Source: Pacificoceanicola sp048553275
Lineage (GTDB): Bacteria; Pseudomonadota; Alphaproteobacteria; Rhodobacterales; Rhodobacteraceae
Reading direction: 5' to 3'
Length of the DNA: 64,000 nucleotides
Assembly (NCBI RefSeq): GCF_048553275.1
Contig: NZ_JBLZMW010000010.1
Coordinates: 1-64,000 of the forward strand
The notes below the pieces were generated by a model that saw only the letters and a program-made list of their open reading frames with translations, searched no databases and was not told where the DNA came from. Within the stretch, counting starts at the first letter, position 1; every line of letters starts with the position of its first letter. Below, one piece after another: positions 50,036-58,166 of the stretch. The translations under genes and the position numbers were made by a program.

Positions 50036-51113
50036 TCACCACGTCGCGCGACAGGCCGGACAGCCGTTCGACACCGTTCGCGCCGAGAATGACGATATCC
50101 TCAAGGCGGATGCCGAACCGGCCCGGAATGTAGATCCCCGGCTCAATGGAAAAGACCATGCCTTCCTTCAGGATCGTCTCAGACGAGGAGGTCAGGTAAG
50201 GCGGCTCATGCACTTCGAGACCAAGGCCATGTCCCGTGCGATGCACGAAATACGCGCCATAGCCCGCATCGGAAATGACCTTGCGCGCCGCGTCATCGAC
50301 AACATGCGCCGCCACGCCCGGCTTTGCGGCCGCCGCCGCTGCCTGCCAGGCCGCCTCCACGACCGCATGGACCGCGTCATATCCTTCGGGCACCCGGCCA
50401 ACCGCCGCCATGCGCGTGATGTCACTCGGATAGCCGCCAAAGCCTGCGCCGATGTCAAAAACGATGGCGTCGCCCTCTTCCAGGACGCGCTCCCCGGTGG
50501 AATGATGGGGAAACGCACCATTCGGCCCACTCGCGCAGAGGGTGAAGGCAACCTGCGCCCCGGCGCTTGCGAAACTGTCGCGCATGGCCTGCGCCACCTG
50601 CGTTTCGGTCAACCCCGGCCGGATGGCGGCAAAGCCAGCCTGCATGGCCTGATCCGCCACGGCCGCGCTTGCCTTCAGCTTTGCCAGCTCCTCGGTGTCC
50701 TTGATCATGCGCAAGGCGCCGACAAGCTGATCGGCAAAGACCGGCTCCGCGCCGTTGAACACATCGATGAGCGGGAGCGAGAAATCCGTCCGCATCGTCT
50801 CGTCCAACACCAGCCGCGTTGCCTGCCCGATCTTCTGGGCGAGACTCAGCAGCGCGCCCCCGGGTCCATCCTCGTCCTTCCATGTGATCAGCGGCAGGCC
50901 CGCGTGCGCGCCGGCCTGTTCGGCATTGACCGAAGGAACAACGAAATACGCGCTGTCCTGCCCGATCGCCAGCAGCGTCAGGCGTTCGTCCGGATGCGGA
51001 TGCCAGCCCAGAACCCAGTGCATATGCGCGCCAGGGCCAAGCGCCACAAGGTCGACGCCCTGCTCCGCCATCGCTTCGCGAATTGCGGAAAGCTTTTCAG
51101 TCATACGGCTCAT
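50022..51113 (-). CDS. M24-family metallopeptidase (Xaa-Pro dipeptidase like)
   Basis: A 363-residue enzyme with the five-ligand dinuclear metal site: Asp pair in IVFDIGAGFGGYPSDITRM, His in HRTGHGLGLEVHEPPY, Glu in FSIEPGIYIPG and Glu in RLEDIVILG. The N-terminal creatinase-type domain contains HMHWVLGWHPHPDERLTLLAIG. It differs markedly from the other M24 enzyme at 39034-40182, so the two probably have different substrates. It starts 9 bp after the M20 hydrolase gene and precedes three binding-protein genes, so peptide or acylated-amino-acid uptake and hydrolysis are linked here. Confidence 0.9.
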   Translation of the reverse strand: MSRMTEKLSAIREAMAEQGVDLVALGPGAHMHWVLGWHPHPDERLTLLAIGQDSAYFVVPSVNAEQAGAHAGLPLITWKDEDGPGGALLSLAQKIGQATRLVLDETMRTDFSLPLIDVFNGAEPVFADQLVGALRMIKDTEELAKLKASAAVADQAMQAGFAAIRPGLTETQVAQAMRDSFASAGAQVAFTLCASGPNGAFPHHSTGERVLEEGDAIVFDIGAGFGGYPSDITRMAAVGRVPEGYDAVHAVVEAAWQAAAAAAKPGVAAHVVDDAARKVISDAGYGAYFVHRTGHGLGLEVHEPPYLTSSSETILKEGMVFSIEPGIYIPGRFGIRLEDIVILGANGVERLSGLSRDVVIAGT

Positions 51114-51122
51114 GTCATCTCC

Positions 51123-52529
51123 TCACGCTGCGCGCGGACGGGCGTCCGGGGTCAGCGGGCTTTGATAGGGGGTCTTGCCTGTGCGGTCGGTGAAATCGGC
51201 GCGCGCTTCAGCCAGCAGCGCAGGTTTGCTCAGAAGGTCCGCCGCCGCACCCGCCAGCGCCTTGGAAACCTGCACCATGGCCTTGTGAGCGGCGGGCGCC
51301 TTGCCCTGCGCGGTGATCTGCCAGGTGTGGCCCGGCGTTCCGATGGCATAGGTCGCCCCGGCGAGCTGGGCAAACGGCACCGTCCAGCTGATATCGCCCA
51401 GATCGGTGGAGCCGAGCATCGGCACGCCGCGTGTCTCGTAGGGCACGACGAAATCGCAGATCGGCGTATCGCGCGGATCAAGCCCGGCAGCCAGATAGGC
51501 GGCTTCGATATCGGCCTCGGTCAACGTGCCCTGCATCCGGCTGGCATACTCCAGATCCGCAGCATCGAACTGCGCCGGACCAACTGCTTCCATGTGGCGC
51601 TGCAGCAGCTTGTAGAGCGGCGGATTGTCCAGCATTTCGGACATTGCGGAGATGAAATCCACCTCCACCGAGGTATCCGTCATCAGCGCCGCGCCCTTGG
51701 CAACATTGGTCACCCGCTCCACCAGCGACTGCATGTCCTTGCGCTTGAGGGAGCGCACCGAATAGCGGACCGTCGCGCGCTCCTGCACGATGTTGGGCGC
51801 GATCCCGCCCGAATCCGTCACCGCATAATGGATACGACTGTCCTGCGGCACGTGTTCACGCAGGTAGTTCACGCCCACGTTCATCAACTCGACTGCGTCC
51901 AGCGCGCTGCGTCCCAGATGCGGGGACACCGCGGCATGTGAGGTCCGGCCCTTGAAGTGGAAATCCACCATCGCCACGGCCAGCGTCAGCGGCGGGATGA
52001 TCCCGTTGAAGCTCATCGGATGCCAGGACAACGCCGCATCCACGTCGTCGAAAACACCGTCGCGCACCATGAATGTCTTGGCCGCGCCGCCCTCTTCCGC
52101 GGGGCAACCATAATACCGCACGCGGCCCGGCACGCCGTTCGCCTCAAGCCAACCCTTCACCGCCGTTGCAGCCAGAAGCGCACCAGCGCCCAGAAGGTTA
52201 TGCCCGCAGCCGTGGCCGCTTCCGCCATCCGTGACCGGCGCGTGGTAATCCACGCCGGCCTGCTGACTGAGACCCGGAAGGGCATCATACTCTCCGAGGA
52301 TCGCAATGACCGGGCCACCCTGCCCCGCCTCGCCCATCACGGCGGTTTCGATCCCCGCCACGCCCGCGGTGACGCGAAACCCCTCTGCCTCCAGCATCTC
52401 GCGATGCGCGGCGGCGGACTGATGCTCCTTGTACAAAAGCTCGGGCGTGTCCCAGACGCGGTCAGCCAAGGCGCAGAAACTGTCCTTCTTGGCCTCGACA
52501 TGGGACCACAGGGCGTTCTCGTTGCTCAT
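51123..52529 (-). CDS. M20-family amidohydrolase (AbgB/p-aminobenzoyl-glutamate hydrolase like)
   Basis: A 468-residue M20 metallo-amidohydrolase. Metal-site landmarks: GEYDALPGLSQQAGVDYH, GHGCGHNLLGAGALLAA, CPAEEGGAAKTFMVRDG (Glu pair) and SWHPMSFNG; the dimerisation lid DFHFKGRTSHAAVSPHLGRSALDAVELMNVGVNYLREHV is characteristic of the AbgB/HmrA branch. It should cut an amide bond of a peptide-like or N-acyl compound. First gene of the long operon running to 41049; the 94-bp gap upstream carries the tripartite element and the AT-rich 15-mer. Confidence 0.9.
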   Translation of the reverse strand: MSNENALWSHVEAKKDSFCALADRVWDTPELLYKEHQSAAAHREMLEAEGFRVTAGVAGIETAVMGEAGQGGPVIAILGEYDALPGLSQQAGVDYHAPVTDGGSGHGCGHNLLGAGALLAATAVKGWLEANGVPGRVRYYGCPAEEGGAAKTFMVRDGVFDDVDAALSWHPMSFNGIIPPLTLAVAMVDFHFKGRTSHAAVSPHLGRSALDAVELMNVGVNYLREHVPQDSRIHYAVTDSGGIAPNIVQERATVRYSVRSLKRKDMQSLVERVTNVAKGAALMTDTSVEVDFISAMSEMLDNPPLYKLLQRHMEAVGPAQFDAADLEYASRMQGTLTEADIEAAYLAAGLDPRDTPICDFVVPYETRGVPMLGSTDLGDISWTVPFAQLAGATYAIGTPGHTWQITAQGKAPAAHKAMVQVSKALAGAAADLLSKPALLAEARADFTDRTGKTPYQSPLTPDARPRAA

Positions 52530-52547
52530 GCGTTCCTCTTTCTCGTG

Positions 52548-52562
52548 TTAAAAAAGTTTTAC
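52548..52562. repeat. AT-rich 15-mer, copy 2
   Basis: TTAAAAAAGTTTTAC, identical to 33481-33495. It lies between the M20 hydrolase start and the tripartite element of site C, where a -10 region would be expected for the minus-strand gene. Confidence 0.45.
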
Positions 52563-52564
52563 TT

Positions 52565-52588
52565 CGGACATCTGTTCGCTTTGCGAAC
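52565..52588. promoter_or_regulatory. tripartite operator-like element, site C (before M20 hydrolase operon)
   Basis: CGGAC-ATCT-GTTCG-CTTTG-CGAAC. The inner pair GTTCG..CGAAC is a perfect palindrome with one extra matching base each side (GTTCGC-TTT-GCGAAC). It lies 36 bp upstream of the M20 gene start and 36 bp after the stop of the aldo/keto reductase-RidA gene, so it would govern the long hydrolase/transporter operon. Confidence 0.7.
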
Positions 52589-52623
52589 GATCTGTCAAGA
52601 ACCGCAATGTGACAGCGCCACAC

Positions 52624-54084
52624 TCAGTCCAGCTCTGCCTCTGCTTCGATCTCAACCGCGTAATCGCCAATCAATTCCTTGACCACGATCAGCGTATTGG
52701 CCGGGCGGATCTCTCCGAAATAGCGGGCGTGTATGGCGGACACCGCCTGCCAGTCCGCCTCATTCGTAAGGTAGATCCGCGTTCGCAGGACATCCTCAAG
52801 CGTGCCGCCCAGGGCGGCAACCGCGCCGGCAATTTTGTCGAGGATATAGACCGCCTGACCGGCGGCATCGCCTGGGCAGACGTCCGTACCATGCGGATCG
52901 GTCGCCGTTGTTCCGCTGACCAGGATACGCTTGCCTTTGCGCACCGCACGGGCAAACCCGGCCTTTTCCTCCCAGATCGAACCGCTCTCGGCCCGTTGCC
53001 GTCCGGGTCGCGGCTCGGACACCGTCATAACGGGCGGCAGCGCGTCGAGATGATGCGACAGATCACCAGAGGCCGTCAGGAACGGCGGCTTGCGGTATTC
53101 GTCGCCACAATCACCGGGAATCGGGTCAAGGCCAGACACCGCCTCGGCGATTGCCGCGTGGTCCTGCTGATCCAGCGCAAATCCCAGCATCCGGCGATTG
53201 TCATCGCGATGCGCGTTCTCGTTCAGTCGCACGCCAACAATGACACCCGCTGTCGCGCCCTGCTCCAGTACCCACCGGCTTGCGACATTTGACACCGAAA
53301 CACCATGCCGCGCCGCCACGGCCTGCATCCCCTTCAGGAGCGCCTGGTACGGCGCCCAGCCACCGGCGGCGTCGATGAACCGTTTGTATTTCATCCGGCT
53401 CCAGTCAGCGATGTCGTCCGGTTCCGCCGCACCCAGCCAACGGTCCGACAAGAAGCCACCACACAACGTGCCGAATCCCAAAAGACCGACCCCGTTTTCT
53501 TCCGCGACACGGGTCAGCTCGCCTGCAGCTCGCCGGTCGATGACCGAAAAACACACCTGGTTGGTTGCGATTTCGATCCCCTGCTTCAAGACCATGCGCA
53601 GATGTGCCGCATCGAAATTCGTCAGACCGATGTGACCGATCAGCCCCTCTTCCCGCAGCCGCATCAATTCCGCCAGCGCATCAAGATACTCGGGCGATTG
53701 ATACTGCCACCAATGCAACTGCATGACATCGACCCGGTCCATTCCAAGCCGGTCGAGCGCGGTCTCCACACCCTTACGCACAACGCCTGCATCCATCGGA
53801 CCGGGCTCGGGGCACCATTTAGTCAAGATGGTGGGCGCCGCGCCCCCTTCCGCAGCGAGCAGGCGGGCCGCGCGCCCAGCGACGATTTCGGCGCTCCCAT
53901 AATGGTCCGCCATGTCAAAGGTCGTGAACCCCGCGCGCGCATAATCGGCCAGCGCCTCCGCCGCTGCATCGAGGTCGATCGTCTTTCCGTCCCGCTCCTG
54001 ATCGGCCATCTGCCAAAGGCCGGTGACAATGCGCGACAGCCGCAACCCCGACGGCAGTGTCATTTGGTCCAGAGACTCAGTCAT
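52624..54084 (-). CDS. fusion of aldo/keto reductase and RidA-family domains
   Basis: A 486-residue protein with two folds in one frame. Residues 1 to about 330 are an aldo/keto reductase: FDMADHYGSAE (Asp and catalytic Tyr), ILTKWCPEPG (Lys), MQLHWWQYQSPEY (His) and NVASRWVLEQG. Residues from about 370 to the end are a RidA/YjgF domain: SGSIWEEKAGFARAVRKGKRILVSGTTATDP, IAGAVAALGGTLEDVLRTRIYLTN and PANTLIVVKELIGDYAVEIEAEAE. No frameshift or stop separates them, so the fusion is real in this sequence. A reductase coupled to an imine/enamine-handling domain suggests processing of an unstable amino-carbonyl intermediate. Start at 54084 by homology; the frame to 54240 adds none. Confidence 0.88.
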   Translation of the reverse strand: MTESLDQMTLPSGLRLSRIVTGLWQMADQERDGKTIDLDAAAEALADYARAGFTTFDMADHYGSAEIVAGRAARLLAAEGGAAPTILTKWCPEPGPMDAGVVRKGVETALDRLGMDRVDVMQLHWWQYQSPEYLDALAELMRLREEGLIGHIGLTNFDAAHLRMVLKQGIEIATNQVCFSVIDRRAAGELTRVAEENGVGLLGFGTLCGGFLSDRWLGAAEPDDIADWSRMKYKRFIDAAGGWAPYQALLKGMQAVAARHGVSVSNVASRWVLEQGATAGVIVGVRLNENAHRDDNRRMLGFALDQQDHAAIAEAVSGLDPIPGDCGDEYRKPPFLTASGDLSHHLDALPPVMTVSEPRPGRQRAESGSIWEEKAGFARAVRKGKRILVSGTTATDPHGTDVCPGDAAGQAVYILDKIAGAVAALGGTLEDVLRTRIYLTNEADWQAVSAIHARYFGEIRPANTLIVVKELIGDYAVEIEAEAELD

Positions 54085-54097
54085 TTTGCGCACCTTT

Positions 54098-54121
54098 CGG
54101 ACATGTGTTCGTTTATCGGGC
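54098..54121. promoter_or_regulatory. tripartite operator-like element, site D (before reductase-RidA fusion)
   Basis: CGGAC-ATGT-GTTCG-TTTAT-CGGGC, only 14 bp upstream of the fusion gene's ATG on the minus strand. The last half-site departs from consensus (CGGGC). Position between promoter and start codon is typical of repression. Confidence 0.6.
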
Positions 54122-54293
54122 AGATTGGCGTGGCCACAGCGAAAGGTCAACGGGTTACTAAGAAATTCGGAAGATTCTCCTAAATCACTATAATTATTAC
54201 ATATAAAACATCCAGCCCCGCGAAACCACGCAATACACACCCACGCGTGAAAAAATCATTGACCCGCTCTTCGTGTGCTGCCAGTCTATTTAT

Positions 54294-54317
54294 CGGACAT
54301 TTGTCCGTATAGCGAAC
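54294..54317. promoter_or_regulatory. tripartite operator-like element, site E (before polar-amino-acid importer)
   Basis: CGGAC-ATTT-GTCCG-TATAG-CGAAC, 29 bp upstream of the binding-protein ATG. Its minus-strand reading GTTCG-CTATA-CGGAC agrees with site B (GTACG-CTATA-CGAAC) even in the spacer. The 261-bp divergent region holds this site and site D, one for each direction; the AT-rich stretch at 54181-54210 shows no other feature I recognise. Confidence 0.68.
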
Positions 54318-54345
54318 AAATAAAAATTCCCAACAGGAGGCCATC

Positions 54346-55152
54346 ATGAAAAACTGGATCATCGCAGGCGCAACAGCGCTTGGTCTTTGCTTCACTGCCG
54401 CTGCCCCGGCAGAGGCAAAACCGCTCGAAGAGATTTTATCCGACGGCACCATCCGCATCGGCATCAACCCCAACTTTCCGAACATGAGCACCCGCAACGC
54501 CGACGGCGAATGGGAAGGCTTCGACATCGAAATCGGCTCGATGATCGCAGAAAAGCTCGGCGTCGAAGTCGAGTGGGTGCCCACCGAGACCGCGCAGCGT
54601 GTACCGTTCCTTGTCTCCGATCGCATCGACGTGTCCATGGGCGCCCTGACCCGCAATTCCGAACGCGCCAAGCTCATTGATTACACTGCCCCGCTGCACA
54701 CCGAGGTTCTCGCCGTGCTCGCCACCGACAAGATCGAGGGCGACAGCTGGCAGGACTTCAACAAGGCGGGCGTAACGCTGGCCAACATGCGCGGCAACTG
54801 GACCGTGGGCTGGATTGAAGAAAACATGCCAGAGGTCGAGATGGAGCTGACGGATTCCATCGCAGACACCGTGCGCCTCGTGGCGCAGGGCCGCGCCGAT
54901 GCCATCGTCGAAAATATCGACTTCTTCATGGGCTTCACCGAAAACCACGAGAACGTCGGCTGGCGCGTCGTGTCGGAACCGATTTTCGTGGCCTATTGCG
55001 CGCTCGGCGTGAGCCAGGGCAACGACACGCTGTCCGAAGTGCTGAACATCATTCTCTTCGATCTGCACACCTCCGGCACCGTCAAAGCCGTCTGGGAAGA
55101 GAATTACGGCGCGCCGATGCTGCGCGAAGTTCCCGTAACACCCTGGTTCTAA
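54346..55152 (+). CDS. polar-amino-acid-type ABC importer, periplasmic binding protein
   Basis: A 268-residue family-3 binding protein with signal peptide KNWIIAGATALGLCFTAAAPAEA. Mature features: LSDGTIRIGINPNFPNMSTRNADGEWEGFDIE, RIDVSMGALTRNSERAKLIDYTAPL and ANMRGNWTVGWIEENMP hinge. ATG follows ACAGGAGG. First gene of an operon with two permeases, an ATPase, a polysaccharide-deacetylase-type enzyme and a GAF-type protein. Ligand unknown; the hydrolase downstream suggests an N-acylated or cyclic compound. Confidence 0.91.
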   Translation: MKNWIIAGATALGLCFTAAAPAEAKPLEEILSDGTIRIGINPNFPNMSTRNADGEWEGFDIEIGSMIAEKLGVEVEWVPTETAQRVPFLVSDRIDVSMGALTRNSERAKLIDYTAPLHTEVLAVLATDKIEGDSWQDFNKAGVTLANMRGNWTVGWIEENMPEVEMELTDSIADTVRLVAQGRADAIVENIDFFMGFTENHENVGWRVVSEPIFVAYCALGVSQGNDTLSEVLNIILFDLHTSGTVKAVWEENYGAPMLREVPVTPWF

Positions 55153-55160
55153 ACCCCTTC

Positions 55161-55186
55161 CGCGCGCAGGATTCGTCTTGCGCGCG
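55161..55186 (+). other. intercistronic hairpin after the binding-protein gene
   Basis: CGCGCGCA (55161-55168) pairs perfectly with TGCGCGCG (55179-55186) around a 10-base loop. Same position as the hairpin after the other polar-amino-acid binding-protein gene at 14663-14689. Confidence 0.5.
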
Positions 55187-55206
55187 CCTGAACGGTGGAC
55201 ATCCGC

Positions 55207-55884
55207 ATGAACTACAACTTTCAATTCAACGTGGTCTGGCGCAATTTCGATGCCCTGCTCGAAGGTGCGTGGCTGACCTTGCAACTCGGTGTCTTTGCGT
55301 TCTCGGTGGGCTGTCTGATCGGCCTGATCGGCGCGGCCTGCCTCAGCTTTGCGCCGCGCCCGGTGCGCTGGCTCGTCATGGCTTTCGTCATCTTCATCAC
55401 CAACACGCCCGCGCTGATCCAGATCTATTTCCTCTATTACGGATTGCCTGAATTCGGCATCCGCTGGTCCAATGAGGCCTGTGTGCTGATCGGCCTTACG
55501 CTGAACGCCGGGGCCTATCTGACCATGATCCTGCGCGCCGGCTTTCTATCCGTTCGGCAAACCGAAATGGAAGCGGGCGAAACCCTTGGCATGTCCCTAG
55601 TGCAACGCGTGCGCTATATCGTCGTGCCGCATATCGCCAAGTCAATCTATCCCGCGCTGGCCAACTTCTTCATTGTCGTGCTGGTCATGGGCACCTCTGT
55701 CGGTGCAATCATCGGCGTCGACGAACTGACCGGACAGGCCATCAACCTGTCGACGGTGAACTATCGCTGGCTTGAATACTTCACTGTTGTCGCGCTCATG
55801 TACGTCGTTCTGACCTTCATCGCGTCGATCGGGCTGGCGCTCATCGGACGGTGGGCCTTCCGCGTCAAGGCGAGGATCTTCTGA
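55207..55884 (+). CDS. polar-amino-acid-type ABC importer, permease 1
   Basis: A 225-residue HisQ/GltJ-type permease. FDALLEGAWLTLQLGVFAFSVGCLIGLIG is the first helix and the EAA loop reads MEAGETLGMSLVQRVRYIVVPHIAKSIYPALANFFIVVLVMGTS. The ATG at 55207 is preferred over a GTG at 55195. Its stop shares a base with the second permease start (TGATG). Confidence 0.91.
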   Translation: MNYNFQFNVVWRNFDALLEGAWLTLQLGVFAFSVGCLIGLIGAACLSFAPRPVRWLVMAFVIFITNTPALIQIYFLYYGLPEFGIRWSNEACVLIGLTLNAGAYLTMILRAGFLSVRQTEMEAGETLGMSLVQRVRYIVVPHIAKSIYPALANFFIVVLVMGTSVGAIIGVDELTGQAINLSTVNYRWLEYFTVVALMYVVLTFIASIGLALIGRWAFRVKARIF

Positions 55885-56582
55885 TGGATCGCATCCTTGA
55901 ACAACTCCCCGCCTTCTTTGCCTGGAAAAACATCGTCCTTCTCGCGGAGTCCACCGCGCTGACCCTGTCGATGACGGTTCTCGGATGCGTGATCGGCTTT
56001 GGTCTCGCGCTTGTGCTGGTCTACCTGCGGACAACGCCGGGACGGTGGGCCATGCCGTTGCGGGCGCTGTGTATCGCCTATGTCGAGGTGTTCCGCCGCA
56101 TCCCCTTTCTCGTGGTCATTTATCTGGTGCTTTTCTTCATCCAGACCGTGGCGCAGGATGTATCGCTCTTCACCATCGCGGTGATCTCGATCTGCATCTA
56201 TGCGATTGCCTATACCGCCGACATCATCCGGGGCGGCATCGAAAGCGTCCCGCAAACACAGATCGAAGCGGCGCAGACCATGAATCTGAGCCGGTTTCAA
56301 ACCATGCGTCTGTGTGTTCTGCCGCAGGCCCTGCCGGTGATCCTGCCCCCGGCCATCGCCTTTGCCGTCAGCTTTATCAAGGACACCGCGTTGGTCAGTC
56401 AGATCGGCGTCTTCGAGCTCACCTTCCGAGGCAAGGAACTCAACAATCAGGGCTATTCCGGGGTGCTCGTCTTCGGAACCATCGCCTTTTGCTACTTCCT
56501 CATGTCATTCCCGCTCAGCCTTTTCGGCCAATACCTGGAGAAACGCCTTGCCACACCTCGCGGTCAACGACATTCACGCTAA
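55884..56582 (+). CDS. polar-amino-acid-type ABC importer, permease 2
   Basis: A 232-residue HisM/GltK-type permease with IVLLAESTALTLSMTVLGCVIGFGLAL and EAA loop QIEAAQTMNLSRFQTMRLCVLPQALPVILPPAIAFAVSFIKDTALVSQ. It forms a heterodimer with permease 1. Its 3' end overlaps the ATPase gene by 35 bp. Confidence 0.91.
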   Translation: MDRILEQLPAFFAWKNIVLLAESTALTLSMTVLGCVIGFGLALVLVYLRTTPGRWAMPLRALCIAYVEVFRRIPFLVVIYLVLFFIQTVAQDVSLFTIAVISICIYAIAYTADIIRGGIESVPQTQIEAAQTMNLSRFQTMRLCVLPQALPVILPPAIAFAVSFIKDTALVSQIGVFELTFRGKELNNQGYSGVLVFGTIAFCYFLMSFPLSLFGQYLEKRLATPRGQRHSR

Positions 56583-57285
56583 CTACGGCAAACTCACCGT
56601 GCTGCACGGGATCGACTTCGACGTCGACCGGGGCGAGGTTGTCTCTCTCGTGGGGCCGTCCGGGTCGGGCAAGTCGACCGTGCTGCGCGCGCTGGTCGGG
56701 CTGACCCCCGTGACGAAGGGCGCCGTCGAGGTCGACGGCACCCGCATCGACTATGCGGCCCCGCGCGCGGTCAAGGCCGCCCGCGACCGCATGGCCATCG
56801 TCTTTCAACAATACAACCTGTTCCAGAACATGAGCGTGCTGCGCAACGTGACGCTGGCTCCGACCAAGGTGCAGGGCCGCCCGCGCGCCGAGGTCGAGGC
56901 CGAAGCCATGGATCTGCTCAAGCTGGTCGGCATGGATCACAAGGCGCACGCCTACCCCGACGAACTCTCCGGCGGCCAGCAGCAGCGCATCGCCATCGCC
57001 CGCGCGCTCGCGTTGCGGCCTGAAATCCTGCTGCTCGACGAGGTCACATCGGCGCTCGACCCCGAACTGGTAAACGAGGTGCTGGACGCCATCCGGCGTC
57101 TGGCCTCCGAAGGCATGACCATGCTTCTGGTCAGCCACGAAATGGCATTCGTCCGCGAAGTGTCATCCAAGGTCGTCTTCATGGATGCCGGCCGAGTGGT
57201 CGAGGCGGGCGATCCCGCCACCATCTTCGATGCCCCCAGCAGCGACCGGGCCCGCGACTTCTTTGGCAAGGTGCTGCGCGGATGA
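56548..57285 (+). CDS. polar-amino-acid-type ABC importer, ATP-binding protein
   Basis: A 245-residue GlnQ-type ATPase: Walker A GPSGSGKSTVLRALVGL, FQQYNLFQNMSVLRNVTLAPTK, LSGGQQQRIAIARALAL, ILLLDEVTSALDP and LLVSHEMAFVREVSSKV. A TTG start at 56548 is inferred because homology begins there (PHLAVNDIHANYGKL) and GGAG lies 7 bp upstream; no ATG or GTG fits. A start overlapping the permease gene and a TTG codon both point to coupled, tuned translation. Confidence 0.9.
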   Translation: MPHLAVNDIHANYGKLTVLHGIDFDVDRGEVVSLVGPSGSGKSTVLRALVGLTPVTKGAVEVDGTRIDYAAPRAVKAARDRMAIVFQQYNLFQNMSVLRNVTLAPTKVQGRPRAEVEAEAMDLLKLVGMDHKAHAYPDELSGGQQQRIAIARALALRPEILLLDEVTSALDPELVNEVLDAIRRLASEGMTMLLVSHEMAFVREVSSKVVFMDAGRVVEAGDPATIFDAPSSDRARDFFGKVLRG

Positions 57286-58166
57286 CCGACACGCCCTATC
57301 ATTGGCCGGAGGAACACTGGCGCGCCCGCGTCAACACCGTTCGCGCGGGGCGCCGCCTGTGCCCGCCGTGGCCCGGTGGTGCCCGCGCCGCTCTCGCGCT
57401 GTCGTTCGACTGCGATCATGAAACCTTCGAACTGGGCACCGGTCGCAGCGCCGTCGGCCGTCTGGCATGGGGCGAATATGGCCGCCGCAAGGGTGTCCCG
57501 CGCATCCTTGACACGCTCGCACGTCATCAGGCGCAGGCCACATTCTTCATTCCTGCGGTCTCTGCCCTGATCGACCCGGAGGAGCCGCGCCGCATCACTG
57601 CGGCGGGCCACGAAATCGGGGTGCACGGCTGGATTCACGAGGTGAACGGCACGCTCACGCCCCTCGAAGAGGCCGAAGCGCTCACCCGCGCCCGCGACAC
57701 GCTGGAACAGATCACCGGCCAGCGGCCCGTGGGCCACCGCGCCGCGCATTGGGATCTGTCCGACGACACGATACGGCTGGTTGCTGATGCTGGTTTCCTC
57801 TACGATTCCAGCATGATGGCGGACGACGATCCCTACGAACTCCTGACCGGGGGCAACCCAACCGGGCTGATCGAACTGCCGGTCGACTGGAATCGCGATG
57901 ATGCGGTCTATCTGCTTTACAACAGAACCCCGCCGACCCGCCCCACCCTGACACCTGATCAGGTGGGGGATATCTTCCTTGCCGAACTCGATGGTGCCCG
58001 GACCGAGGGCGGCCTTTGCCAGCTTGTCATGCACCCCTTCGTGATCGGCTACCGGTCCCGGATCGCGATCCTGGATCGCCTGCTTGCACAGGCGCGCGCG
58101 GCAGGGGATGTCTGGATCACGACCCATGCCGAGATCGCGCGGCATTGCGCACAGGAGATGACATGA
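57282..58166 (+). CDS. polysaccharide-deacetylase-family hydrolase (PuuE/peptidoglycan-deacetylase-like)
   Basis: A 294-residue NodB-type barrel. LSFDCDHETFE (Asp pair), TLARHQAQATFFIPAVSA, HEIGVHGWIHEVNGTL (two metal histidines), GHRAAHWDLSDDTIRLVADAGFLYDSSMMADD and VMHPFVIGYRSRI are present. The pattern is that of cytoplasmic members acting on small amides (allantoinase PuuE, imidase-like enzymes) rather than chitin deacetylases, and there is no signal peptide. Starts inside the ATPase stop (ATGA) and ends in the next gene's start, so it is part of the importer operon and probably deacylates or ring-opens the imported compound. Confidence 0.87.
   Translation: MTDTPYHWPEEHWRARVNTVRAGRRLCPPWPGGARAALALSFDCDHETFELGTGRSAVGRLAWGEYGRRKGVPRILDTLARHQAQATFFIPAVSALIDPEEPRRITAAGHEIGVHGWIHEVNGTLTPLEEAEALTRARDTLEQITGQRPVGHRAAHWDLSDDTIRLVADAGFLYDSSMMADDDPYELLTGGNPTGLIELPVDWNRDDAVYLLYNRTPPTRPTLTPDQVGDIFLAELDGARTEGGLCQLVMHPFVIGYRSRIAILDRLLAQARAAGDVWITTHAEIARHCAQEMT

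Noticed and set aside
48345..51941. Plus-strand frames of 538 and 658 codons opposite binding-protein, peptidase and amidohydrolase genes
   Set aside because: Same antisense-shadow pattern; no ribosome binding sites or domains.
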